Below, piece after piece: positions 1 through 6,270 of a stretch of DNA of 20,007 bases (its first letter is position 1; the number at the start of each line of letters is the position of its first letter). The stretch is from the NCBI GenBank assembly GCA_046484045.1, contig JAWOBZ010000104.1:1-20007 (forward strand), written 5' to 3'. The notes below the pieces were generated by a model that was not told the DNA's origin, made no database searches, and was given only the letters and a program-made list of their open reading frames with translations. The stretch is from CAZHUM01 sp046484045. GTDB lineage: Archaea > Thermoplasmatota > Thermoplasmata > Halarchaeoplasmatales > Halarchaeoplasmataceae. Made by a program: the position numbers and the translations under genes.

Positions 1-183
1 CAGCCTCGAGTCGTAGAAAGGATTGAACAATCTATCCGTGTCATAGACCTCTTTATCTTTGCCCTCGAGTTTTTCGTATTCTTCTTTCTCATCTTCGATG
101 ACCTTCTTAACTTCCTCTTCTCCCCTCGGGTCAGCTTCCATGCCCTTTTTTATGGCTAATTCGTAGAGTTCTTTCAGTTTCAT
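1..183 (-). CDS. NIF3-like (NGG1p-interacting factor 3) protein, N-terminal part only
   Basis: The first 61 codons of a minus-strand gene run off the left window edge with no stop. The protein begins MKLKELYELAIKKGMEADP and continues highly charged to a FNPFYDSRL stretch. This resembles the N-terminal extension I remember from archaeal NIF3-like proteins (a start of the type MKLKEIYELAIKKGIEADPRG), a family of dinuclear-metal proteins of unclear biochemical role; this is recall, not a search. The ATG is supported by a TATA-like element about 32 nt upstream, implying a leader of only a few bases. The metal-binding His residues that define the family would lie beyond the window, so the call rests on the N-terminus alone. 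Confidence 0.6.
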   Translation of the reverse strand, partial: MKLKELYELAIKKGMEADPRGEEEVKKVIEDEKEEYEKLEGKDKEVYDTDRLFNPFYDSRL

Positions 184-207
184 GGTAACAATAGTATTTG
201 AAGCGGC

Positions 208-222
208 CCCCTATTATAATTT
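208..222 (-). promoter_or_regulatory. TATA box for the NIF3-like gene
   Basis: On the minus strand the A/T run reads AAAAATTATAATAG, centred about 32 nt before the ATG at 183. With archaeal transcription starting about 25-27 nt after the box centre, the mRNA would have a leader of only about 5 nt. Confidence 0.5.
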
Positions 223-246
223 TTTCCTCGATAACAAGAAATAGAA

Positions 247-1086
247 CTATAGTCCGTAATGTTCGACGGCGCATGAAAAACCGTTATCTAGGCACGAACT
301 CGAAACAAAATCCGCCGCTTCTTTTACCTCATCGGGTGAGTTCTCCATAGCCACACCGATACCACAGCCTTTTATCATGTCTAGATCGACGTAATCGTTA
401 CCGATGGCTAGAACGTTTTCCAATCCGATATCCATATTTTCGCAGACGAGTTCCAATGCTTTCAGCTTGGATATCTGGTATGGATAGATCGTGAGTGCCA
501 CCCATTCACCCAGATAATTATGCCTGTGTGTGATCGTCTTTTTTCCGTGATTTTCCTTCACGTAAATCTCCATATCTCGCAGTCCCTCTGAACCGTTTCT
601 CTCTTTGTGCATCATGAAACTGATGGGAGGCCCATCTTCTAAGGCGTCTATGTTGTTGTTGACTAGGTATGTTATCGGTTCTTTGAGGTGAGGACCGACG
701 GATTGATCTCTTCTTTTCCTCCAATATTTTCTCTCGCTGAAAACAGTAGTGAGTTCGTAAGAGTTCTCATCGGCGAAACTGGAAACGGCTCCTGCCGTGC
801 TCTCATCCAGGTGTGTTACCATCCAATCTTCGTGATCGTCATGTTGATCCCATCGAGGTCCGACGACACGAGCACCGTTCATGCATACGACTGGATGGTC
901 GAATATGTTGGTGTTCTTTAATATCTCGGAAGACGAAAATCTCATCCTTGTAGTAGCGGGTACCACGGGGATGCCCTTGGATAACAACCTCTCTAAAGTT
1001 CTTCTATCGCGCGGGCTCATCTTTTTGTTATGAACCAACGTCCCATCTAGATCCGTGGCTATCAGTTTTATTTCGCTTTCAGTCAC
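247..1086 (-). CDS. HAD-superfamily phosphatase, Cof-type
   Basis: A 279-residue soluble HAD hydrolase. Motif I is DLDGTLVH at residues 12-19, with D12 the expected nucleophile and D14 the acid/base. Motif II is the Thr in PATTRM (about residue 45). Motif III is probably a Lys in SKLKAL. Motif IV is GNDYVDLDM at about 229-237, supplying the Mg2+-binding acids. The long segment between motifs II and III fits a C2 cap, as in the Cof, phosphoglycolate and sugar phosphatases, so small phosphorylated metabolites are the likely substrates; the exact one cannot be read from the sequence. Its ATG overlaps the stop codon of nadA by 4 nt (ATGA), so the two are almost certainly co-transcribed and translationally coupled. 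A role linked to NAD synthesis is possible but unproven. Confidence 0.88.
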   Translation of the reverse strand: MTESEIKLIATDLDGTLVHNKKMSPRDRRTLERLLSKGIPVVPATTRMRFSSSEILKNTNIFDHPVVCMNGARVVGPRWDQHDDHEDWMVTHLDESTAGAVSSFADENSYELTTVFSERKYWRKRRDQSVGPHLKEPITYLVNNNIDALEDGPPISFMMHKERNGSEGLRDMEIYVKENHGKKTITHRHNYLGEWVALTIYPYQISKLKALELVCENMDIGLENVLAIGNDYVDLDMIKGCGIGVAMENSPDEVKEAADFVSSSCLDNGFSCAVEHYGL

Positions 1087-1991
1087 TTACCTCGACCAAC
1101 CTCTACCATCCTTTCAAGCGGTTTTCTCGCCTTCTTCATCATCTCTTTATCCAGAGAGATCCTCGGTTCCAGTTCCTCCAGTGATCTCAAAACTTTTTCA
1201 GGCGTTATCTTCTTCATGTTGGTGCAAACCGGTTCTCCGGGGAATAGGAACGTTTTGTCCGGCACTTCTTTTCTGAGTCTGTGTCCCATCTCCCTCTCGG
1301 TTCCGATGATCATGAATTTTGCCGGGGATTCCTTCGCTCTTTTCAAGATACCCGCTGTTGAACCGACGTGGTCGGCGATATCCACCACTTCAGGTCTGCA
1401 TTCCGGGTGGACGACTATCTCTGCATCCGGATGTTTTTCGAGAAGCTCTTTGATTTGCTCGACGGTGATGTTATCGTGGGTAGCGCAGTAGCCATCCCAC
1501 AGGTCGACTTCTTTATCATCGACGAACCTTTTAACATAGCTGCCCAGGTTCCTGTCGGGTAGAAATAGAACCCTGTCCTCTTCTACGCTTTCAACCACCT
1601 TGACTGCGTTGGACGATGTGCAGCATATATCTGATTCCACCTTTGTCTCGATGTTAGTGTTCACGTAGGAGACGACGGCGGTATCCGGGTGTTCTCTCTT
1701 GTAATCTCTCAGTTCCTGGATATCCACCATGGCTGCCATGGGACATCTGGAAGTTTTTTCTGGATGGATGACCACTTTCTCCGGGTTTAGAACTGCGGCC
1801 GATTCCGCCATAAAATCCACACCGCAGAAAACAACGTAAGGTACGTCCATCTCACTGACCTTTTTGGCTAAACCGAAAGAATCGCCCACGTAATCCGCAG
1901 TATCCTGGATGATGCCAAGTTGATAATTGTGCGCCACCAGTACCAGATCTTTTTCCTCTTTGGCAGCGAGGATCTCGTCTCTCAGAGACAT
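1083..1991 (-). CDS. nadA: Quinolinate synthase A
   Basis: A 302-residue NadA, which condenses iminoaspartate with dihydroxyacetone phosphate to quinolinate in de novo NAD synthesis and uses a [4Fe-4S] cluster. The three expected cluster cysteines are visible: C83 in SRCPMA, C169 in DGYCATH and C256 in EPVCTNM; C198 sits in the conserved HPEC segment. The three internally related parts of the fold are full length, and the size matches the family. The ATG at 1991 is supported by a TATA box centred about 25 nt upstream, predicting a leaderless mRNA. It is the first gene of a two-gene unit with the HAD phosphatase. No nadB (or aspartate dehydrogenase) or nadC is adjacent, so the rest of the pathway must be elsewhere. 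Confidence 0.96.
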   Translation of the reverse strand: MSLRDEILAAKEEKDLVLVAHNYQLGIIQDTADYVGDSFGLAKKVSEMDVPYVVFCGVDFMAESAAVLNPEKVVIHPEKTSRCPMAAMVDIQELRDYKREHPDTAVVSYVNTNIETKVESDICCTSSNAVKVVESVEEDRVLFLPDRNLGSYVKRFVDDKEVDLWDGYCATHDNITVEQIKELLEKHPDAEIVVHPECRPEVVDIADHVGSTAGILKRAKESPAKFMIIGTEREMGHRLRKEVPDKTFLFPGEPVCTNMKKITPEKVLRSLEELEPRISLDKEMMKKARKPLERMVEVGRGK

Positions 1992-2010
1992 AGATGCCCA
2001 TCAAAGACTC

Positions 2011-2022
2011 CGATATAAACGT
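2011..2022 (-). promoter_or_regulatory. TATA box for nadA
   Basis: The minus-strand sequence CGTTTATATCGG is centred about 25 nt before the nadA ATG at 1991, giving a predicted leaderless transcript. It lies about 36 bp from the divergent TATA box of the HPP gene, so the two promoters share one short intergenic region. Confidence 0.6.
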
Positions 2023-2046
2023 TTTTTGGATTGTTGGGTATGAAAT

Positions 2047-2057
2047 TATTTATAAAC
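2047..2057 (+). promoter_or_regulatory. TATA box for the HPP-family gene
   Basis: The plus-strand sequence ATTTATAAAC is centred about 26 nt before the ATG at 2079, again predicting a leaderless mRNA. No Shine-Dalgarno sequence precedes this ATG. Confidence 0.6.
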
Positions 2058-2078
2058 AATCATCAGATACACTCGTGA

Positions 2079-2552
2079 ATGATAGATATATTGGACGAGA
2101 AACTGCGTCGAGAAAATGTAAAGAACTACTTTTTACAGAGCATGCTGGCCGCCCTGATCTTGTTCTTCGCGCTGAACCTACCGTTCGTGTCCGACGCAGT
2201 ACTGATCGCCGCGATAGGTTCCACCGCCTTCGTCGCGTTCGCCATGCCGAAAAGGACGACGGCTAGACCCAGAAACATAATCGGCTCTCATTTTGTCACT
2301 GGGTTGATTGGCTTTTTATTCGCTTGGTTGTCTGCATTGTTTTTACCGGAGCTGGTAGCCATCAGTTTGGGTTTAGGCGTAGCTATATTCGCCATGGTGA
2401 CCTTGGATCTGGAACACCCTCCTGCAGGCGGTACCGTGATATTTGTGATTTTAACCCCTAACATAGAAGCATTCATCATCCTCATGTTCCTAGCCACACT
2501 GATGGCGGTCATCTCTTACGTGTTAAAACCTTACCTGAAAGATTTGGTGTGA
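2079..2552 (+). CDS. HPP-family integral membrane protein
   Basis: A 157-residue protein with a short charged N-terminus (about residues 1-15) followed by about four hydrophobic segments (roughly 20-55, 68-90, 92-110 and 125-148). The family-defining motif EHPPAGGT is present between the third and fourth hydrophobic segments. HPP proteins are small membrane proteins; plant and cyanobacterial members have been linked to nitrite transport, but no function is established for archaeal members and none is suggested by the neighbours here. The ATG at 2079 is preferred because a TATA box lies 26 nt upstream and the hydrophobic pattern starts at the usual distance. A longer overlapping reading frame starting at 1994 is low-complexity and basic and is not credible. 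Confidence 0.85.
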   Translation: MIDILDEKLRRENVKNYFLQSMLAALILFFALNLPFVSDAVLIAAIGSTAFVAFAMPKRTTARPRNIIGSHFVTGLIGFLFAWLSALFLPELVAISLGLGVAIFAMVTLDLEHPPAGGTVIFVILTPNIEAFIILMFLATLMAVISYVLKPYLKDLV

Positions 2553-2575
2553 TAGGGCATTTTAACTTGCGAAGA

Positions 2576-2586
2576 TTATATAAATA
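2576..2586 (+). promoter_or_regulatory. TATA box for aIF1A
   Basis: The sequence TTATATAAATA, a near-perfect archaeal box A, is centred about 32 nt before the TTG start at 2613. The predicted transcript starts near 2608 with a leader of about 5 nt. Confidence 0.65.
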
Positions 2587-2612
2587 ATGGACTAGATAGA
2601 GTAGATGATACT

Positions 2613-2933
2613 TTGAGTGGAAAGAAGAACGATAACGTAGAGGTAGTACGAGTCCCGTACCCCAGACGTAACCAGGGACAGATGTTCGCAATAGCGGATA
2701 AGATGTTAGGCGGAGGAAGGATACGTATAATCTGCGAGGACGGTAAATCACGTATGGGCCGCATCCCCGGTAAGCTCAAGAAGAGGATGTGGATGAGGGA
2801 AGGAGATCTGTTGATAGTGAAACCCTGGAGCTTTCAGGACGAGAAAGCGGACATCGAGTACAGGTACACAAGGACGCAGATCAGCTACCTCAAGAGAAAG
2901 AACGATATCCCGGATGAGATCGACATCTTCTGA
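2613..2933 (+). CDS. eif1A: Translation initiation factor 1A (aIF1A)
   Basis: A 106-residue archaeal homologue of eIF1A, which binds the A site of the small ribosomal subunit and helps initiator tRNA selection. The OB-fold core is very well conserved: RVPYPRRNQGQMFAIADKML, then RIRIICEDGKSRMGRIPGK, the KKRMWMREGDLLIVKPW strand-turn, and the basic C-terminal helix. The reading frame has no ATG ahead of the conserved core. The TTG at 2613 gives the expected short N-terminus MSGKKND and lies about 32 nt after a strong TATA box, so a TTG start on a nearly leaderless mRNA is the best reading. It is followed by its own downstream neighbour with a separate promoter, so it is probably a single-gene unit. 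Confidence 0.96.
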   Translation: MSGKKNDNVEVVRVPYPRRNQGQMFAIADKMLGGGRIRIICEDGKSRMGRIPGKLKKRMWMREGDLLIVKPWSFQDEKADIEYRYTRTQISYLKRKNDIPDEIDIF

Positions 2934-2941
2934 AATCGAAA

Positions 2942-2952
2942 TTAAATTATAC
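2942..2952 (+). promoter_or_regulatory. TATA box for the Trm112-like gene
   Basis: The sequence TTAAATTATAC is centred about 26 nt before the ATG at 2973 and starts only 8 nt after the aIF1A stop. It predicts a leaderless transcript for this small gene. Confidence 0.5.
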
Positions 2953-2972
2953 CTCTTTTTTAATCAACATCT

Positions 2973-3143
2973 ATGAAAAGAAAGTTATTAGACATACTCA
3001 GATGTCCGAAGTGCAAGGGAGAGCTAGAGCTTGAAGTTAAAGAGGAGGACGACGAGATCAAAGAGGGCACCCTTTTCTGCAGTAAATGCGATATCACCTA
3101 CGAAATCAAAGAAGGCATCCCTGACATGATACCTCCTGGCTGA
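2973..3143 (+). CDS. Trm112-like small zinc-binding protein
   Basis: A 56-residue protein beginning MKRKLLDILRCPKCKGEL and ending GIPDMIPPG. It has the Trm112/UPF0434 plan: an N-terminal ILRCPKCKG segment, an acidic middle, a second CSKC pair, and the typical hydrophobic IxYEIKEGIPDM tail. The four cysteines (C11, C14, C36, C39) would bind one zinc. Trm112 proteins act as obligate activating partners of several methyltransferases that modify tRNA, rRNA and release factor; archaeal homologues are known to bind such enzymes. The specific partner here is unknown. It sits between aIF1A and tsr3 among translation genes and converges on tsr3 with a 14-nt gap. The ATG is supported by an upstream TATA box. 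Confidence 0.88.
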   Translation: MKRKLLDILRCPKCKGELELEVKEEDDEIKEGTLFCSKCDITYEIKEGIPDMIPPG

Positions 3144-3157
3144 TTATTTTACACCCT

Positions 3158-3658
3158 CTAAAGATAATCCATCTGGATAGCGACCACTTCCGTACTGTCC
3201 TCGGCTTCGCTGTACCTTTCCAGAGGCTCCTTATTCAATTCCAACAGGTGTTCCCCCCATTTGAATTTTGATAAGATCTCTCGGGCATGCTCTTTTTCTC
3301 CCAAGATATAAAGTGCGGCCGCTAATGCCTCGACCGTAGTTAACCTCATGGGCTTACCGTAGTTCACCGGGTTCACCGCTATCAGATAAGGCAGTGCCCT
3401 GCCGTTGTCGAACACGGGTATCTTCTGCTCCGCATCGGTCCAGGTGCAGTCAACCGCCTTTATTCCCCCCTTTTCCGCCCTTTCCCTGTCCCCGGGAGAG
3501 AGTGCCTTGTCCACCAGTGGAGTCAAGTAGACCCCGTTCCCACCAAGTCCGGACTCGTTCTTCAACTCATCGACCAGTTCTGTTCTGATCAACTTCTTAG
3601 CGGTGCACTTTTTCGGGTCGCACTCTCCAAAATCGTAGACGTACAAGTCCATGGTCAC
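3158..3658 (-). CDS. tsr3: Tsr3-type rRNA aminocarboxypropyltransferase
   Basis: A 166-residue member of the Tsr3 (DUF367) family, which transfers the 3-amino-3-carboxypropyl group from S-adenosylmethionine to a hypermodified residue of small-subunit rRNA. Conserved features seen are the N-terminal CDPKKCTAKKL segment, the LTPLVDKALSPGDRE stretch, AVDCTWTDAEQ, ALPYLIAVNPVNYGKPMRL and the following TVEALAAALYILGE helix. These give a full-length single domain. Two ATG codons are possible (3658 and 3652); the TATA-like element centred near 3681 fits both, slightly better the second. It converges on the Trm112-like gene, and both are tied to RNA modification or translation. Confidence 0.94.
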   Translation of the reverse strand: MTMDLYVYDFGECDPKKCTAKKLIRTELVDELKNESGLGGNGVYLTPLVDKALSPGDRERAEKGGIKAVDCTWTDAEQKIPVFDNGRALPYLIAVNPVNYGKPMRLTTVEALAAALYILGEKEHAREILSKFKWGEHLLELNKEPLERYSEAEDSTEVVAIQMDYL

Positions 3659-3675
3659 GAATACGCTCGCGGAGT

Positions 3676-3687
3676 CTAATAAATCAT
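3676..3687 (-). promoter_or_regulatory. TATA-like box for tsr3
   Basis: On the minus strand the sequence GATTTATTAGA is centred about 23 nt before the ATG at 3658 and 29 nt before the ATG at 3652. It is a fair match to archaeal box A. Confidence 0.45.
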
Positions 3688-3699
3688 TCGCATAAACAG

Positions 3700-3713
3700 A
3701 AAGTTTTAAGAAA
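3700..3713 (+). promoter_or_regulatory. Possible TATA-like box for the RDD-tiaS unit
   Basis: The sequence AAGTTTTAAGAAAG is the only box-A-like element upstream of the RDD gene. It would place transcription start near 3730, right at the ATG of a 11-codon reading frame and about 75 nt before the RDD start, so this mRNA would have a leader, unlike most of its neighbours. It is a weak match. Confidence 0.3.
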
Positions 3714-3731
3714 GCCCTGAACTATACCAGG

Positions 3732-3802
3732 ATGCCCGATGATGAGGAATCCAAAACTGAATCGTGATGATTGATGGGCAGTCTGATGGGCATTGGACGT
3801 GA
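3732..3802 (+). other. Two tiny overlapping reading frames in the leader of the RDD gene
   Basis: An ATG at 3732 opens MPDDEESKTES and stops at 3767. That stop overlaps the ATG of a second frame (3767-3802, MIDGQSDGHWT) as TGATG, and the second stop overlaps a GTG at 3799 in the RDD frame as GTGA. Each frame is exactly 36 nt. A 9-bp direct repeat, TGATGGGCA, lies at 3772-3780 and 3784-3792. They could be leader peptides in a translational coupling chain, remains of a frameshifted N-terminus of the RDD protein, or chance. Confidence 0.25.
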
Positions 3803-3807
3803 ATAGG

Positions 3808-4335
3808 ATGGTAACGGCATTCGACCTAATCGGGAGCAACAAACCTCTGCAGAAGCACTGGATCCGGAGGATAGCAGCTTACATCATAGACTTTTTTATA
3901 TCCGTCGTGATAGCTATACTGCTCTTCGGTGCACTATCTCTGATGGCATTCTTCGTCTTTAGTCTGACAGGTGCTTCATTGATGCCCTTCGTTTTCGTGG
4001 CAGGTTTAGTACAGGTATTCTACTCGGCCATCTTAGAGTACACGAACCGAAGGACGATAGGCAAGATGCTGGTGAACCTTAGGGTGGAAACGCTCCAATA
4101 CGGTCTCGACTTCCACGAAACTATAATCCGAAATCTCAGCAAGATACAAGGACTACTTCTCTTCCTGGATACCATGGTCGGGATGGCAACTACTGGAGAC
4201 CCGAGGCAGAGATTCTTGGACAGAGTCGCCAATACTACGGTAATCAGCAAGCACGAACCCCACAGGGTGGAAGAATTCTTATTGGGTCATCTAAGAAGGT
4301 CCAAACCCCCTTCGGAAAAAGAAAACCAAAAGTAG
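3808..4335 (+). CDS. RDD-family membrane protein
   Basis: A protein of about 175 residues with the RDD domain that gives the family its name: an Arg-rich entry WIRRIAAYIIDF before the first membrane segment (about residues 22-55, perhaps two passes), a second hydrophobic segment (about 58-76), TNRRTIGKMLVNLRV on the cytoplasmic side, and the closing RQRFLDRVANTTVI near residues 132-146. RDD proteins are poorly understood; a few have been proposed to act in ion transport. The ATG at 3808 is preferred because GGACGTGA, one mismatch from the archaeal Shine-Dalgarno sequence, ends 5 nt upstream; a TTG at 3793 or GTG at 3799 in the same frame would add 3-5 residues. The stop is only 6 nt before tiaS, so the two are likely co-transcribed. 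The C-terminal tail is polar and charged. Confidence 0.85.
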   Translation: MVTAFDLIGSNKPLQKHWIRRIAAYIIDFFISVVIAILLFGALSLMAFFVFSLTGASLMPFVFVAGLVQVFYSAILEYTNRRTIGKMLVNLRVETLQYGLDFHETIIRNLSKIQGLLLFLDTMVGMATTGDPRQRFLDRVANTTVISKHEPHRVEEFLLGHLRRSKPPSEKENQK

Positions 4336-4341
4336 ATTTTT

Positions 4342-5670
4342 ATGTACATCGCAGTGGATGATACGGATTCCAGATACGGTATGTGTACCACCTTTCTCGT
4401 CACGGAATTGATCAAAGAATTTTCAGAATACAAGGTCATACATTACCCAAGGCTGGTGAGGTTAAACCCGAACATACCTTGGAAGACCAGAGGGAACGGT
4501 GCGGTGGTCATAGAACTAGGGAAAAAAGGGATCGGAGAGATAGAAGTAGGAAATATAGAAGAACCGGTATTAGCCAAAGCGCAAAAGGGCGAGGATATCG
4601 AGGAAAAAAAAGAAACCATCCTTCTCCGTGTTATAAAACTGGTCGATAAATGGGGAGAGCTCGATATAGAAGGGACCAACCCGGGCGTAGTTATAGGAAG
4701 AGAAAAACCCCCCGTCGAGCTTTACTGGAAGACGGTCCGAGAAGTGGTAAAACTGGATGAAATAATCGACATATTGGACGCGGGAGAGTTCTGCTACAAA
4801 GGATACGGTAACAAGAGAGGACTGATCGGTGCTGCAGCGGCGATGTCGTGGATCCCGGAAGACCACACCTACGAATTGATATCATACAGGAAAAAAGAGC
4901 TGTGGGGGACGGGGAGGGACATGCCAGAGGAAGATGTGATCGAACTCGATAACACTTTGAAAAGCACCTTCGACAGCTACGATCATCAAGAATCCAGTTC
5001 CACTATAGCTCCGAACTCTCCGTGCCCAGTTCTCTACGGTGTGAGGGGAGACGACCCCGACGAATTGAAAAAATCATTGGATCTCGTCGGGGGAGAAGAA
5101 CCGGAAAGGTGGCTTCTCTTCCTGACGAACCAGGGAACGGATGATCATATAGTGGACTCCGACATCAGTGAAATCGAACCTTACCGCTCCGTTCACGTAA
5201 GGGCCGCGGTTTCATCGAAGCCAAGGGTGATAGAAGGTGGACACGTGTTCATAGACCTAAAGAACGGACAAAAAGTGACTGCGGCAGCCTACGAGCCGAC
5301 TAAGGATTTCAGGAAGATAATCAAGAGCCTGATACCCGGAGACATAATAGAAATCTGGGGCGGTGTGAGAGAAGAGCCTGAAACCCTGAATATCGAAAAA
5401 ATCAAGATCGTCCATATTGAAGAAAAATGCGAAAAGATCGGGAATCCAGTATGTCCAAAATGCGGAAAGCGCATGTCCTCGATCGGCAAGGATGCCGGGT
5501 ACAGGTGTAAAAGATGCAGTACGAAGGCGGGAGAGAACGAGGTCGAGATGGGAAAAGTGGATAGAGCCTTGGAAGAAGGATGGTACGAAACGCCAGTATC
5601 CGCCAGGAGACACCTATCTAAACCGCTAAAACGCATGGAGATATTATCTAAACAACATGGATATTTTTAA
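4342..5670 (+). CDS. tiaS: tRNA(Ile2) 2-agmatinylcytidine synthase TiaS
   Basis: A 442-residue TiaS, the archaea-specific enzyme that uses ATP and agmatine to convert C34 of the tRNA(Ile) CAU anticodon to agmatidine so that it reads AUA. It opens with the signature MYIAVDDTDSRYGMCTTF; the Asp cluster D6-D7-D9 belongs to the unusual kinase-like catalytic module. A ferredoxin-like part follows, with the conserved FCYKGYGNKRGLIGAAAAM segment, then the SSSTIAPNSPCPVLYGVRG stretch, an OB-fold around residues 290-360, and a C-terminal zinc ribbon with C371, C374, C389 and C392. All modules are present and length is normal. The gene lies 6 nt after the RDD gene. AUA codons are frequent across this window, consistent with a functional decoding system. 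Confidence 0.96.
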   Translation: MYIAVDDTDSRYGMCTTFLVTELIKEFSEYKVIHYPRLVRLNPNIPWKTRGNGAVVIELGKKGIGEIEVGNIEEPVLAKAQKGEDIEEKKETILLRVIKLVDKWGELDIEGTNPGVVIGREKPPVELYWKTVREVVKLDEIIDILDAGEFCYKGYGNKRGLIGAAAAMSWIPEDHTYELISYRKKELWGTGRDMPEEDVIELDNTLKSTFDSYDHQESSSTIAPNSPCPVLYGVRGDDPDELKKSLDLVGGEEPERWLLFLTNQGTDDHIVDSDISEIEPYRSVHVRAAVSSKPRVIEGGHVFIDLKNGQKVTAAAYEPTKDFRKIIKSLIPGDIIEIWGGVREEPETLNIEKIKIVHIEEKCEKIGNPVCPKCGKRMSSIGKDAGYRCKRCSTKAGENEVEMGKVDRALEEGWYETPVSARRHLSKPLKRMEILSKQHGYF

Positions 5671-5674
5671 ATAC
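5663..5674 (+). promoter_or_regulatory. TATA box for the H-NOX/V4R-like gene
   Basis: The sequence TTTTTAAATAC overlaps the stop codon of tiaS and is centred about 28 nt before the ATG at 5698, predicting a leaderless transcript separate from the tiaS unit. Confidence 0.5.
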
Positions 5675-5697
5675 CTTTGTAATAATAACCACCTGTT

Positions 5698-6258
5698 ATG
5701 ACTAGACATGTAAGAGGGACCCACATATTGAACATCATTAAATACGTGAAGAACAAAAAAGGAGTACTGGGCGAGAAGAAGATGTGGGAAAAGATCGACG
5801 AAAAGAGAGGTGAACAGGTGAAAAGGGATTACTCCACCGGTGAGTTCGTGGAGTACGATCTGGTGCTGGATTTTTTTGACGTGGTCAACGAACTTTTTGG
5901 TGATGATACGTCTGACATCCCCAGGAGTAGAGATATAGGCAGGCACATAAGCGAAAGCCTTGGACACTTCGAGTACCTTACTCACGCCAAAGGACTTAAA
6001 GAACTCATTCAAAAAGCTGAACAGAATTGGGATAAGGTCTACGACTTCGGAAGGATCGAGTTGACCTCCATGGAGGAAGGCAAAGCCGTGATAAGGTACT
6101 ACGGTTTTCCGGAAAACGATCACGTATGCAACTACTTCCAAGGCAGCATAGAGAAGGACATGGAGATGCTCGACCTCGGTGGAAAAATAGAGCACACGGC
6201 ATGCCCGCTAGAAGGTGACGAATATATCGAATTCACTCTAACGTGGGTGCCGAAGTAA
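5698..6258 (+). CDS. Possible H-NOX/V4R-fold (DUF2378-like) sensor domain protein
   Basis: A 186-residue soluble, acidic protein with no membrane segment or signal peptide. The start MTRHVRGTHILNIIKYVKNK and the C-terminal part, with FQGSIEKDMEMLDLGGKIEH, then TACPLEGDEYIEFTLTW, recall the DUF2378 (TIGR02265) and V4R families, which share the H-NOX/Golgi-transport ligand-binding fold: an amphipathic helix, a Cys followed by a short acidic turn, then a final beta strand. This is a judgement from pattern, not from a search. If right, it is a single-domain ligand sensor whose partner is unknown. It stands alone on its own promoter and converges on atpB with a 12-nt gap, exactly where atpD would usually be, but it does not resemble AtpD (no long coiled coil). 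Confidence 0.45.
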   Translation: MTRHVRGTHILNIIKYVKNKKGVLGEKKMWEKIDEKRGEQVKRDYSTGEFVEYDLVLDFFDVVNELFGDDTSDIPRSRDIGRHISESLGHFEYLTHAKGLKELIQKAEQNWDKVYDFGRIELTSMEEGKAVIRYYGFPENDHVCNYFQGSIEKDMEMLDLGGKIEHTACPLEGDEYIEFTLTWVPK

Positions 6259-6270
6259 CCCCGGCTATCA

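Noticed and set aside
1994..2266. Plus-strand reading frame overlapping the HPP gene start
   Set aside because: Its product is Arg-rich with no recognisable pattern, it begins directly against the nadA start, and the HPP frame over the same bases has a family motif and a correctly placed TATA box.
3772..3792. Direct repeat TGATGGGCA as a regulator-binding site or attachment site
   Set aside because: Only two copies 12 bp apart in one place, with no mobile element nearby; chance or a small slippage duplication is enough to explain it.
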